Shown here piece by piece: positions 50,533-57,995 of a DNA stretch of 64,000 nucleotides. The notes beneath the pieces are model-generated. The model saw only the letters and a list, made by a program, of their open reading frames with translations. It ran no database searches and was not told the origin of the DNA. Where the stretch lies: the NCBI GenBank assembly GCA_964546435.1, contig CAZJKJ010000010.1, forward strand, positions 12,882-76,881, given 5' to 3'. The position numbers and the translations under genes were made by a program. The stretch's first letter is position 1; every line of letters begins with the position of its first letter. Source of the stretch: CAYNST01 sp964546435. Lineage in GTDB: Bacteria; Pseudomonadota; Gammaproteobacteria; Pseudomonadales; Cellvibrionaceae.

Positions 50533-50940
50533 ATGCAGCCGCGCTTCGGATCAAAGATGGTGATAGCGTTCGGTTTGCTTGCCCTTTCATCAAAAGGATG
50601 GACTCAGGATTTTAAGTGCACCCCTACGGCAGCGCACAGCATCGCAAGCGCCGGAGCGCTCAAGGCCGCGATATGGCCGCACCTGCTAGAGCCCTTTCAC
50701 GTAAGTCGAAGCACGGGCGTGACGGTTGGCGGGTCCGCGGCAAACAGCTGTTGCGCCCAGAAGATCACCGTCTACGAATCAGAGGCCAACAGCTACTCTG
50801 TAATCTCCTCCATCGGGGAAACGGTTTATGAGTATCTGCAGATAAACCGAAATGAAAGGGGCGAGCTCCTGGGTAGCATGCCGTTCATTTTAATTGCCAG
50901 CAATGCGGTTATTAACGGGGTCTGCGAGCTCGCTAAATAA
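50533..50940 (+). CDS. exported protein, 135 aa
   Basis: The ATG at 50533 follows a perfect AAGGAGGT, the strongest binding site in the window. Residues 1-24 are a signal peptide (MVIAFGLLALSSKGWT). Mature protein has four or five Cys (FKCTPTA, NSCCAQK, NGVCELAK) and beta-rich segments (ITVYESEANSYSVISS). Likely a disulphide-bonded periplasmic protein. Family unknown; GC is slightly lower than neighbours. Confidence 0.7.
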   Translation: MQPRFGSKMVIAFGLLALSSKGWTQDFKCTPTAAHSIASAGALKAAIWPHLLEPFHVSRSTGVTVGGSAANSCCAQKITVYESEANSYSVISSIGETVYEYLQINRNERGELLGSMPFILIASNAVINGVCELAK

Positions 50941-50998
50941 CCGGTGGGTCGATCTAATGGCCCTGATGGCCGCGCAGAGCGGGCTGTGAAGAATCGCA

Positions 50999-51610
50999 CT
51001 ATAAAGACGGCCCATCGCTATCGAGCTGCCACCCGCGAGGATCCGATGACCGGCTGGCATCGCCGTTGTCACTGGCAGCAGGGGCATTTGGGCCTGGCGC
51101 CGCACCGAGGCTGATGGCTGATCTAATCTGCGTGCAGCTTAGCGGCATGTAGGCCATCGGGCGCTGCCCGGCCGCATCCTTGCCCTCATCGATATAGAGC
51201 CCGTCAAACCCGAACTCAGGGATCTCATCTTTTAAAAACTCAGCCAGATCGCGCGCCTCAACCCAATCAGGCAGGCCAAGCCCGGTAAGGGCCGCCCCGT
51301 TACCAAACTTCATATAGTACAGATCTTCGTAGAGCTTGCGATGCGGCGGCAATCTTGTATCAAAGGGGTTTTCGATTTTGAGATAACAAGGAAAAACAGC
51401 CGGCGCCCGATCGGTGACCCCGTAAAAGGAGGATGAGGCGCACGCCGAGGTGGTGAACTTTGATGCGTACTGAGGATCGGCGCTAAAAAATGAGAACTCC
51501 TCAAACTGCTCAAAACTCGCATCCGGGGTTCCGTGATAGACCACCAGCGGCTGCTTATCATCGCCGAGTATCTTGCTGCTGCCGAACCAAAGTCGGAATT
51601 CATCGTTCAT
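50999..51610 (-). CDS. ADP-ribosyltransferase (ART-PolyVal type), 203 aa
   Basis: Start at ATG 51610 rather than the upstream ATG because the family begins near F-x-x-W-F-G-x-S. Landmarks in order: FRLWFGSSKILGDDKQPLVVYHGTPDASFEQF (seen as FGSSK, LVVYHGTP with the catalytic His), FSFFSADPQYASKFT (Ser/Asp strand), CYLKIENPFDT, FGFDGLYIDEG and YMPLSCTQIRSAISLG (S-x-x-Q-I-x-S-A, the late conserved end). These match transferase domains found in polyvalent proteins of phages and conjugative elements better than any other in this window. A Ser/Pro/Asp tail follows. Target unknown. Confidence 0.8.
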   Translation of the reverse strand: MNDEFRLWFGSSKILGDDKQPLVVYHGTPDASFEQFEEFSFFSADPQYASKFTTSACASSSFYGVTDRAPAVFPCYLKIENPFDTRLPPHRKLYEDLYYMKFGNGAALTGLGLPDWVEARDLAEFLKDEIPEFGFDGLYIDEGKDAAGQRPMAYMPLSCTQIRSAISLGAAPGPNAPAASDNGDASRSSDPRGWQLDSDGPSL

Positions 51611-51818
51611 CTGGGATTTCTCATATTGCGCTCGCCTAATAGCCAACTGGCCCTGTCTGGACTCTCCTGGGTGTAATTTTACGCCCTCTGGGCGGGTTAG
51701 TAAATGAAGCATCCAGGGTTGTTAGGCATCCATTGCGCGCCGCGCACAAGATCTTCACTTTCGCATAGCGATGGATCCTCCGGCCGAGCAGATGATTGAT
51801 GCGGGCGATCAGGTCCAA

Positions 51819-51847
51819 TTGACATATAGAAATATTTTAGGTATACT
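51819..51847 (+). promoter_or_regulatory. sigma70 promoter of the 98-aa membrane gene
   Basis: TTGACA at 51819-51824, 17-base spacer, TATACT at 51842-51847; transcript start near 51855 rules out the ATG at 51850. Confidence 0.85.
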
Positions 51848-51873
51848 ATATGATACCGTCAAGAGGTGTTGGT

Positions 51874-52170
51874 ATGCGTCGACTGATTACGATAGCCGGT
51901 TTGGCAATAGGGGCCGTATCACTGACAATCCCTGAGTCTGTGCTCTTTCCAATTTTGTTTGTGGGCGGATTCTCATCGGCTGCGGCAGCCACAATTGTGC
52001 CGGTTGTGGCCATTACGGTGAACTTTATCATCAGCACCTTGCTTGAGTGCGGACTCGATAGAGCGCTTGGAAAAACCGCAACAGCCTTTATCCGGGTGTT
52101 TTTCTGCCTGCCAACGGGCACCTCCCAAAGCAAGAGCCGCCTTTACGGCGCCGCTCGGCGGCGTCGCTAA
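51874..52170 (+). CDS. membrane protein, 98 aa
   Basis: ATG at 51874 with GAGGTG about seven bases upstream. Residues 3-23 (RLITIAGLAIGAVSLTIPES) and 26-58 (LFPILFVGGFSSAAAATIVPVVAITVNFI) are two membrane helices; the C-terminal part is basic (RLYGAARRRR). A small two-helix membrane protein of unknown role. The next 300 bases hold no gene I can support; the promoter of the next gene ends them. Confidence 0.65.
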   Translation: MRRLITIAGLAIGAVSLTIPESVLFPILFVGGFSSAAAATIVPVVAITVNFIISTLLECGLDRALGKTATAFIRVFFCLPTGTSQSKSRLYGAARRRR

Positions 52171-52413
52171 GTAAAATAGCCCCGAAGCTGTCTAGCGTTA
52201 GCGATTATTTTCGGTTGTTCCGCTCTTCTGGGTTACACCGTAAGGCGAGGCTGGAATACGACATCAGCGATAATAGCAATAACATGGTTCATCAAAATCG
52301 TGGGGTCGATATTGTCTTTGATCCTCCCAATTTACGCCGCGATCTAAGAGGCAGCACTTACCGGCACTGCTTTTATAGGCAGTGCGTTGAGTGATTATCT
52401 TGCGGCTCTAGTG

Positions 52414-52442
52414 TTGACCAATTTATTTATATCCGATATATT
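52414..52442 (+). promoter_or_regulatory. sigma70 promoter of the antitoxin-like gene
   Basis: TTGACC at 52414-52419, 17-base spacer ending TCCGA, TATATT at 52437-52442. Confidence 0.8.
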
Positions 52443-52476
52443 ATGTTTATATTGATATGAATCAGAGTTGGCACCA

Positions 52477-52782
52477 ATGATAGAAACAAAGAAGATACCA
52501 CACGCTGAAGTGGGCGCTCGATTGCTCGAGCTTAGATCGTCTCTGGTGGCAACCATCAACGAGATCATCGCCGCTGAGGGCTTGAGTCAAAGTGAGTTAA
52601 AGGCGATCTTGAATATCTCACAGCCGCGGGTGAGCAATCTTGCCAACGGCCACGTCTCGAAATTTTCTGTCGGCACATTGATCACAATGCTGCACGCGCT
52701 CGGCTGCAAAGTCACAGTATCGATCGATCCGGGTGAGGGTGAGGGTGAGGCAGAAAAAAATGAGCCGCCTAATCATCCCTGA
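52477..52782 (+). CDS. XRE-type antitoxin-like regulator, 101 aa
   Basis: ATG at 52477. The helix-turn-helix is complete: EIIAAEGLSQSELKAILNISQPRVSNLANGHV, seen in parts as LSQSELKAILNIS (helix 2-3) and QPRVSNL, then FSVGTLITMLHALGCKVTVSI, the layout of HigA-type antitoxins. No toxin gene (RelE/HigB fold) lies beside it on either side. It may be an antitoxin-like repressor acting alone or neutralising a toxin elsewhere. A Glu-rich tail follows. Own strong promoter. Confidence 0.75.
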   Translation: MIETKKIPHAEVGARLLELRSSLVATINEIIAAEGLSQSELKAILNISQPRVSNLANGHVSKFSVGTLITMLHALGCKVTVSIDPGEGEGEAEKNEPPNHP

Positions 52783-52921
52783 TTTGGCGGCGCAGTTTAG
52801 GGATAAAGAGGCTACAACTCAAAAATCCCGGGTGCTTACAAACTATAAAAACAACAAGGTGCTGCCTTGGCAACACCTTAAGTATCGCAAAGAGCACAGC
52901 ATCGCGTCAACTATATTTTAG
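52760..52921 (+). CDS. possible small basic protein, 53 aa
   Basis: ATG at 52760 overlaps the end of the regulator gene, with GAGG eight bases upstream. It would encode MSRLIIPDLAAQFRDKEATT and a basic tail (NYKNNKVLPWQHLKYRKEH). Might be a toxin-size partner of the regulator, but composition is not distinctive. Downstream AAGGTG/CACCTT hairpin at about 52856-52879 lies inside it. Confidence 0.3.
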   Translation: MSRLIIPDLAAQFRDKEATTQKSRVLTNYKNNKVLPWQHLKYRKEHSIASTIF

Positions 52922-53253
52922 CGAAATTTATTTAAGTCCGAACCTGGGCTGTGCTGGGGCGGCCGCGATCGCGGATCTTCGGGCTGCAAGGCCTGATCTT
53001 CGGGCCGATGATTTGATTGGACGTGGTGTATTTGATAGGTCCGGCCCGCAGATCTACAGCCTACGCACGGGCTTGCGCATCATTGCGAGCTGGCGCTACA
53101 GGTGATGCGCGCTGAAGTGGCAGATATTTATATTTATTAATAATATAAGTATGGACGGCGTTATAATAAAATTTGTGGTTGCCTGATAGCTCAACTATCG
53201 TACAGTACATACCAAGAGCGCGCCGCAGCCGGCGCCAAAACCGCAAGGCGGTC
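52922..53253. other. 332-base stretch without a gene
   Basis: Contains an AT-rich promoter-like block at about 53125-53168 (ATATTTATTAATAATAT, and TATAAT near 53161) just before the gene at 53254. Nothing else seen. Confidence 0.4.
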
Positions 53254-53667
53254 ATGGGGTGTGCATTTAAGATGGCTAAGTGGGCAGTGATCCGAATCGA
53301 ATCGAGTAAGGCGGACGGCACAGGCGAGCTCGGCTCGCTTAGCTGCACAAGCGGCTTTTCGGCCGATGTGGAGATTGCAATGCTGGGGGTAAGCCCCGGG
53401 CGGCTCCAGAAGCTCGCACAACATATCCACAATAAAATGAGACTCGGGCTTAGCCTTGCGCAGGTGATCACAATTACCGATGTGGATGGCAGCTGCGTTT
53501 GTGCGGTGGAGTTTCCTCGAGCGCTCGCCAATATTGTTTTTCCCGAGCTCGCCCTCGGCGAGAGCCCCCAGAAGGACATCTGGGTGATCTGCGCCCAAAG
53601 CGCCGAGCCCCCCGTGCGCGAGGCGCTTCGAAGACTTCGCCGCTTTGCGCAGGCCCAGGATCGATAG
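53254..53667 (+). CDS. unknown protein, 137 aa
   Basis: ATG at 53254 with AAGG about six bases upstream; a later ATG at 53272 is possible. Product: MAKWAVIRIESSKADGTG, a Cys pair in SLSCTSGF, SPGRLQKLAQHIHNKMRLGLS, VDGSCVCAVEFPR, then a basic helix at the end (EALRRLRRFAQAQ). Soluble alpha/beta. No family. Its stop codon abuts the stop of the convergent SprT-like gene (53667/53668). Confidence 0.6.
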   Translation: MGCAFKMAKWAVIRIESSKADGTGELGSLSCTSGFSADVEIAMLGVSPGRLQKLAQHIHNKMRLGLSLAQVITITDVDGSCVCAVEFPRALANIVFPELALGESPQKDIWVICAQSAEPPVREALRRLRRFAQAQDR

Positions 53668-55431
53668 CTAAAACAGCTCCATCTGGCTGCAGCGCGGGTC
53701 GGTGGCATCTTTTAGAAACATTTTTGCGGCGCCTCGCATCCTCGCTGCAGTTTTGTTAATCTCTTTATCCTCCAGCCGGGTACGCACTTCACTTAGCACC
53801 ATCTGCTCAAACGCATCGGTGATAATGCGATAGAACTGCGCCTGACCGATGCGTGAGGCGAAGGGGGCGTGCCAGCTCGACGCCTCAAGCGCTGACAGCC
53901 GGTCATCGCCCGGGCCTCCCAGATAGCGCGACAGGCACTGCACCAGAGGGCCGAGAGAGGCCTGCCGCACCAGCGCCTGGCCGTCTGTGGCAGAGATCTG
54001 CCAAAGCCGCTCAATCTCGCCCACATCGGCGCTTCCACGGCACTGGTAGCTCGCCGCGACCATACGTCCGGTAAACTCCTCACGCTTAAGCGCAAGATCA
54101 ATGCCCAGGGTGTTTGCGATCTGTAGTGGCGTCATTGTTTTTATTTCATTAAAGCTAAGCTGATCCAGCTGCGCCCTAAGCTCCATCGGGCGCACCGGCT
54201 TTGCGCCCGGGAGCGCCTTCGAGGAGTACTGGCACATAAACGCAGCACGCTTGACGCTAAGCGGGTTTGGAAACCTTGATATGCCCGACTCGGCAAGCAG
54301 GCGGGTGAGGTGGCGCTGGGCGGCGGCGGAGTCCTTCTGCGCAAGCTTCTGCGCGATGCGCTGCAGCCGGGTTTGATGTGGCGCAGCCTTAAATACATCA
54401 AAGGGGCAGTCTATCGAGCGCCACCGATCAAATAGCTCCTGGGTTGCGCGCGGCGGCCAGATCTGCGGGTGGGCCCCACCAAGCAGCTCAATGGCCCCTG
54501 GCATCGTATGAGCGTGGTGCTGCTTTGCGTGCTCGATACCGCACTCAAGCGCGCTCAGCATATCCAGTTCCAGATAGCCTTCGTATTCATCAAAAATGGA
54601 CGTCAAAATCTCAGGCATCGCGCTCGCAGCAGCGGCCTTTACCGCAGTACGGGTGCGCACAAGCGGCTCACCGAGCGCTGTGCTTGGGTGGTTGCGGATC
54701 CCGTCAAGGGCCTTCTTTGTGTGAAACACCGGTTCGCTTGTGCGCCGCGGCAGTGTGTTTTTGAGCGTAAGGCGGGTCAACATCTGCGCGATCGGGGCCC
54801 GGGTCTCAAAGGGCACGACCGATATCTCGCCCATGTTAACGTGCCGGGCGCAGATATCATCCATAAGCGCGCCCGAGAGCGAGCCGTCATCGCGAGCAAA
54901 GTAGTAGCCGCCGGTCATGGGGCGCCCCCACACATTGGCCGCGGTCACGAAAAAGCCGCGCACCGGGCTCACCAATTCATCTTCGGCACCAATATCCCAC
55001 ACGTTAAGAGATGTGGTCACGTGCACTTCGGTAAACCGCCGGTTAATCTCATCAGCCATTTTGTTAAAATGGTGTTTGTGCCCGCGGGTAAAGCCTGCAG
55101 GCTCTTTGCGCCCGGGGCTCTCTTTATCGAGATAGGCTGGATTATTTTCAGTTGTCGCCTTGTAGACTTGCCAGATGTGCACCATCTCGTGCACCAGGGT
55201 ATTAAGCCTCTCCTTAGGGTTCGACACGCAAACATCACCAAGCTTTATACTAAAGCGAAAGGGGCTGTGGATCATGAAGGGGCGCATGTTGCCCGCCGAT
55301 CGGGTGGTTCGCCTGCAGTACTCTATGGACTTGGGCGCAGGCAGCTGCCCGTTAAAGTAGCGCTCATTCGCCCAGTCGTAAAGCTCGCGAAGATCGCTCG
55401 GCATCTGCTCGTAAATTGAATTATCAGACAT
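53668..55431 (-). CDS. SprT-like zinc metallopeptidase, 587 aa
   Basis: N-terminal residues about 15-150 form an SprT-type domain: LYDWANERYFNGQLP, RFSIKLGDVCVSNPKERLNTLVHEMVHIWQVY (HEMVH, zinc ligands at 81 and 85) and, after an insert, GHKHHFNKMADEINRR (third ligand His). SprT/Spartan proteins cut protein-DNA crosslinks or act in DNA metabolism. The zinc-ribbon that ends normal SprT is replaced by a 430-residue helical extension of unknown fold (LARRTTEP-type segments, KTMTPLQIANTLGI), 3-4 times longer than E. coli SprT (165). Own start at ATG 55431. Confidence 0.8.
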   Translation of the reverse strand: MSDNSIYEQMPSDLRELYDWANERYFNGQLPAPKSIEYCRRTTRSAGNMRPFMIHSPFRFSIKLGDVCVSNPKERLNTLVHEMVHIWQVYKATTENNPAYLDKESPGRKEPAGFTRGHKHHFNKMADEINRRFTEVHVTTSLNVWDIGAEDELVSPVRGFFVTAANVWGRPMTGGYYFARDDGSLSGALMDDICARHVNMGEISVVPFETRAPIAQMLTRLTLKNTLPRRTSEPVFHTKKALDGIRNHPSTALGEPLVRTRTAVKAAAASAMPEILTSIFDEYEGYLELDMLSALECGIEHAKQHHAHTMPGAIELLGGAHPQIWPPRATQELFDRWRSIDCPFDVFKAAPHQTRLQRIAQKLAQKDSAAAQRHLTRLLAESGISRFPNPLSVKRAAFMCQYSSKALPGAKPVRPMELRAQLDQLSFNEIKTMTPLQIANTLGIDLALKREEFTGRMVAASYQCRGSADVGEIERLWQISATDGQALVRQASLGPLVQCLSRYLGGPGDDRLSALEASSWHAPFASRIGQAQFYRIITDAFEQMVLSEVRTRLEDKEINKTAARMRGAAKMFLKDATDPRCSQMELF

Positions 55432-55510
55432 GACAATGTATACACTATGAATCTATCCTGATACATAATTTAACACAATTTATCTGATATGGCACTGCCT
55501 GATGCGACAA

Positions 55511-56107
55511 TCAGCGCCTGTCCCGATCAAAATCGAAGCCACCAAGGGGAAACAGATCCCCCTCCTCATCTATGCAATCGCTTTGCTCGGAAGGACCATC
55601 AAGATGGCACACCAGAGTCTTATGATCGAGCCCAAGCATGCCAAGCTTGTGAAAGAAATCCAGAATCTGCACGGTGCTGCTCGCCGCCATCTGGCCAATC
55701 CCGACCCAGTTCGAAAGCAGCAGCAGAACATTCTCCCCGGAGCATCCGTGAATAATGGTGTGCATCAGGCTATTAACCGCATCGTGGAAGTGGAACCTTC
55801 TGCTAAGGCGCAAAGAGTCTACGATGATGATTGGCTTGTTGCTCGTTGCAACAGCAAGCATCAGCGGGGGCAAGGTGGCAATGGTCTTACTGGGATCAAA
55901 CAGGTGCTTTTTGTACTCCATGAGGTACGGCTCTCGAATGAGCCACCTGGTCGCGCAGCTTAGCTCACGGGCCTTGGCCCAGTCGTATCGGGTCAGCACA
56001 AGATCCCCCACCACAACACCGCGATAGCTGATGTTGATGTAGGCATCACTGAGCAGATGACACGGATCCTCACGCCAGTGCGCTTGCTTGATATCGACTG
56101 TAAACAT
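55511..56107 (-). CDS. unknown protein, 198 aa
   Basis: ATG at 56107. Soluble alpha/beta: INISYRGVVVGDLVLTRYDW, SCATRWLIREPYLMEYKKHLF, PPLMLAVATSNKPIIIVD, VLLLLSNWVGIGQMAA, ending in an acidic Phe-rich tail (EGDLFPLGGFDFD). The strand-turn at the start has a vague acetyltransferase look but no acyl-CoA loop. Unknown. Confidence 0.65.
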   Translation of the reverse strand: MFTVDIKQAHWREDPCHLLSDAYINISYRGVVVGDLVLTRYDWAKARELSCATRWLIREPYLMEYKKHLFDPSKTIATLPPLMLAVATSNKPIIIVDSLRLSRRFHFHDAVNSLMHTIIHGCSGENVLLLLSNWVGIGQMAASSTVQILDFFHKLGMLGLDHKTLVCHLDGPSEQSDCIDEEGDLFPLGGFDFDRDRR

Positions 56108-56212
56108 GGAGTCTCACTATTCGGTGAAGTCAGGCCAGAATATAGTGAGAATATAAACAAACGTCAATAAAAGCGAACCTTCGCGCCAGTACGGGAACAC
56201 GCTCTCTGCAAT

Positions 56213-56866
56213 TTACGGCATCTTCGGCGCGATAGGTGTTTCGATCAGACGCGGCGCGGCCGGCTCGTATCTTGCGCACCCAAGAATCTCAAGTGTGTAC
56301 TGCTCGTGCTGCGCGGCGGGCGCGATCTGATTGAAAAGCGCCTGATAGGCGCTCGGGGTGGCCGATGAGCCGGCTGCGCGCACCGGTACGCCAAGCTCAC
56401 TCTGCCCACTTACCTGCATCTGAAAGTAAACCGGGCGCTCGATACCTGAGGCTTCATCGCCAATGCGGCGGTAATAATCCACGACCCTGATCTCGCCAGA
56501 GTATCGGTAGCCGGTGCGATCCGGCAGCACATCAATCAACACCCGCTCATTGGCGGCGCTTAGTGCCTCGGTGGATCGCAAAATCCGCCCGTTCTGATAC
56601 ACGCTGTCCTTTTCGGACACATAGGAGCGGGGCCTCACGGTTTCGGCCCGATAAGGCTCCTTTAGATTAAGACCGGTATCGAACGTATCCTGGTGGATGA
56701 TCTGCGCTCCGCGCACCAGGTGCAGATGATAAGTGTGCCCGATCACAGCCCCTGTACCTGGCGCGCAGCGCTCAGCGCCCAGCGCAGGCGGTGAGTGTGC
56801 GCCAGTGATGCTCGAGACGCAGCCGCTAAGCGCTATTGCCACAGCCGCAAGCACAACTACTTTCAT
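56213..56866 (-). CDS. lipoprotein, 217 aa
   Basis: ATG at 56866. Residues 1-17 form a lipoprotein signal (VVVLAAVAIALSGCVSS, Cys16 within LSGC). Mature part is beta-rich and neutral (TYHLHLVRGAQIIHQDTFDTG, RPRSYVSEKDSVYQ, GYRYSGEIRVVDYY, YTLEILGCARYEP). Possibly a periplasmic or outer-membrane beta-barrel accessory. Family unknown. Confidence 0.75.
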   Translation of the reverse strand: MKVVVLAAVAIALSGCVSSITGAHSPPALGAERCAPGTGAVIGHTYHLHLVRGAQIIHQDTFDTGLNLKEPYRAETVRPRSYVSEKDSVYQNGRILRSTEALSAANERVLIDVLPDRTGYRYSGEIRVVDYYRRIGDEASGIERPVYFQMQVSGQSELGVPVRAAGSSATPSAYQALFNQIAPAAQHEQYTLEILGCARYEPAAPRLIETPIAPKMP

Positions 56867-56898
56867 CAAAAAAAACTCCAGGGTTCGTTACTTTGCAA

Positions 56899-56927
56899 AG
56901 TATATATATATTACAATATTATGTAAA
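56899..56927 (-). promoter_or_regulatory. sigma70 promoter of the 217-aa lipoprotein
   Basis: TTTACA at 56927-56922, 17-base spacer, TATACT at 56904-56899. Confidence 0.75.
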
Positions 56928-56976
56928 GAACCGCCGCATAAAGCGCATTGGCATCTGGGCGTTTTTGTGGCGTACT

Positions 56977-56995
56977 AATAAAGTTGGTAACTTTA
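56977..56995 (+). repeat. left copy of GTTACCAAC-type repeat (inverted)
   Basis: AATAAAGTTGGTAACTTTA is the near reverse complement (16 of 19) of repeats at 57517 and 57583 on the other side of the low-GC gene 57019-57474. Its core GTTGGTAAC is symmetric at its ends. Confidence 0.5.
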
Positions 56996-57018
56996 AGCCA
57001 AGAAAAAGGGAAATTTAG

Positions 57019-57474
57019 ATGAAGCACCACCGCAATTCTGTACTGTATGATTCTGGATCTGGCCTTCGAGAACACAGCTTCATGATGTGGCCGAGTGTTG
57101 GTGTTCGTGTGAATCCTGATTTGTATATGTTGGCTGTAGAGTATTTGAAGCATGCTAGCGATGTGTATTTTGATGGTGACCTAATCATCATCCCGTTGAT
57201 AGATAAAGATCTGATAGCGAACGTGAGCGCCACCTTCGATGCCTCTGTAATTCTTTTCTCGTCCGAGGATGGAGACTGCAACGGAGGATTTGGAGCTCGG
57301 TTTGCCACTAAAGCCATTGAGGCAGGACTTCCGCCAGAATTGGTCGTGCGAGGTGACGGTCTTTCTTGCTATACGGGCGAGACAGAATCTCTGCTAATCG
57401 AAGCGCTCGAAGATCCCGTTGCAACAATCAGCAGATGGCGGGATCTCAGTAATTCCGCATGGCTGCCTAACTGA
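57019..57474 (+). CDS. low-GC unknown protein, 151 aa
   Basis: ATG at 57019 with AGGGA about ten bases upstream. Visibly lower GC and different codons from neighbours. The protein is soluble and acidic: MWPSVGVRVNPDLYMLAVEYL, SDVYFDGDLIIIPLIDKDLI, SATFDASVILFSSEDGDCN, LPPELVVRGDGLSCYTGE. Likely a foreign passenger gene, bounded by related repeats (56977, 57517, 57583). Function unknown. Confidence 0.7.
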   Translation: MKHHRNSVLYDSGSGLREHSFMMWPSVGVRVNPDLYMLAVEYLKHASDVYFDGDLIIIPLIDKDLIANVSATFDASVILFSSEDGDCNGGFGARFATKAIEAGLPPELVVRGDGLSCYTGETESLLIEALEDPVATISRWRDLSNSAWLPN

Positions 57475-57516
57475 AACTCAAGACTGGTATGCGCCCGGCT
57501 CTAGCCGTGACCTCCG

Positions 57517-57535
57517 AAAAGTTACCAGCATTATT
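57517..57535 (+). repeat. right copy 1 of GTTACCA repeat
   Basis: AAAAGTTACCAGCATTATT, 19 bases, matches the left copy inverted and right copy 2 (57583) directly. Confidence 0.5.
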
Positions 57536-57552
57536 CTTTGGTCGGCTCGGTT

Positions 57553-57574
57553 GAACCCGCCGCAATGCGGGTTC
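57553..57574. terminator. hairpin between the right repeats
   Basis: GAACCCGC (57553-57560) pairs perfectly with GCGGGTTC (57567-57574). Confidence 0.45.
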
Positions 57575-57582
57575 CAAGGCTG

Positions 57583-57602
57583 TTTAGTTACCAACATTAT
57601 TT
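57583..57602 (+). repeat. right copy 2 of GTTACCA repeat
   Basis: TTTAGTTACCAACATTATT follows 48 bases after copy 1 and shares its core GTTACCA-C-TTATT. Confidence 0.5.
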
Positions 57603-57668
57603 GTATCCCACAGTTTACCGCCCCTGAAACTGCGGCCACGGATCTTCTGCCACCCCCGCGAGCTGCTC

Positions 57669-57857
57669 ATGCATTTCGATGCAATATGCCAAAGGCAGAT
57701 AACCGGCAAAGCAAGCGGCGCTCGCCCATTAGGCGCTGATGGGGATATAGACGATATTCGTGCCGCGCGGCAGATAATCACGATCATCGATCGAGCCCAG
57801 GCTAAGATCACGCTCCTTTCAGGTCATGATGCTATTCTCTGCGCCCGCAACGATTAG
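57669..57857 (+). CDS. possible small protein, 62 aa
   Basis: ATG at 57669, GAG eight bases before. Product MHFDAICQRQITGKASG, then ADGDIDDIRAARQIITIIDRA and LLSGHDAILCARND, a helix-strand pattern plausible for a small soluble protein. May be a real gene in the otherwise empty 507-base stretch 57475-57981, or the tail of an older gene. Confidence 0.35.
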   Translation: MHFDAICQRQITGKASGARPLGADGDIDDIRAARQIITIIDRAQAKITLLSGHDAILCARND

Positions 57858-57935
57858 CGATGCCAGAGGGCGGCTCCCAAAGCATACCAGGGTAATGACC
57901 TCAGCGAGGATGAGGCAAAAAGGGGAGTGCTTTAA

Positions 57936-57995
57936 ATGAATCAGCGTATCAAAGGCAGTTGCTTAACGGGCATGGGTGCTTATGAAAGATCATGA
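57936..57995 (+). CDS. possible 19-aa leader peptide overlapping the next gene
   Basis: ATG at 57936 with AGGGGAG upstream; stop TGA at 57993 overlaps the next gene's start at 57982. Product MNQRIKGSCLTGMGAYERS. Its good binding site suggests translational coupling of the membrane protein. Confidence 0.35.
   Translation: MNQRIKGSCLTGMGAYERS

Noticed and set aside
50024..50563. Plus frame of 179 codons
   Set aside because: Overlaps the minus gene at 49726 and has no signal of coding; the real plus gene starts at 50533.
53191..53598. Minus frame of 135 codons
   Set aside because: Antisense to the gene at 53254; composition and start are poorer.
54469..55419. 316-codon plus frame opposite the SprT-like gene
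   Set aside because: Antisense shadow; the minus strand has clear SprT motifs.
57019..57602. Integron cassette with attC
   Set aside because: The repeats have GTTACCAAC cores that do not fit the RYYYAAC/GTTRRRY ends, and the recombinase lacks obvious integron integrase features.
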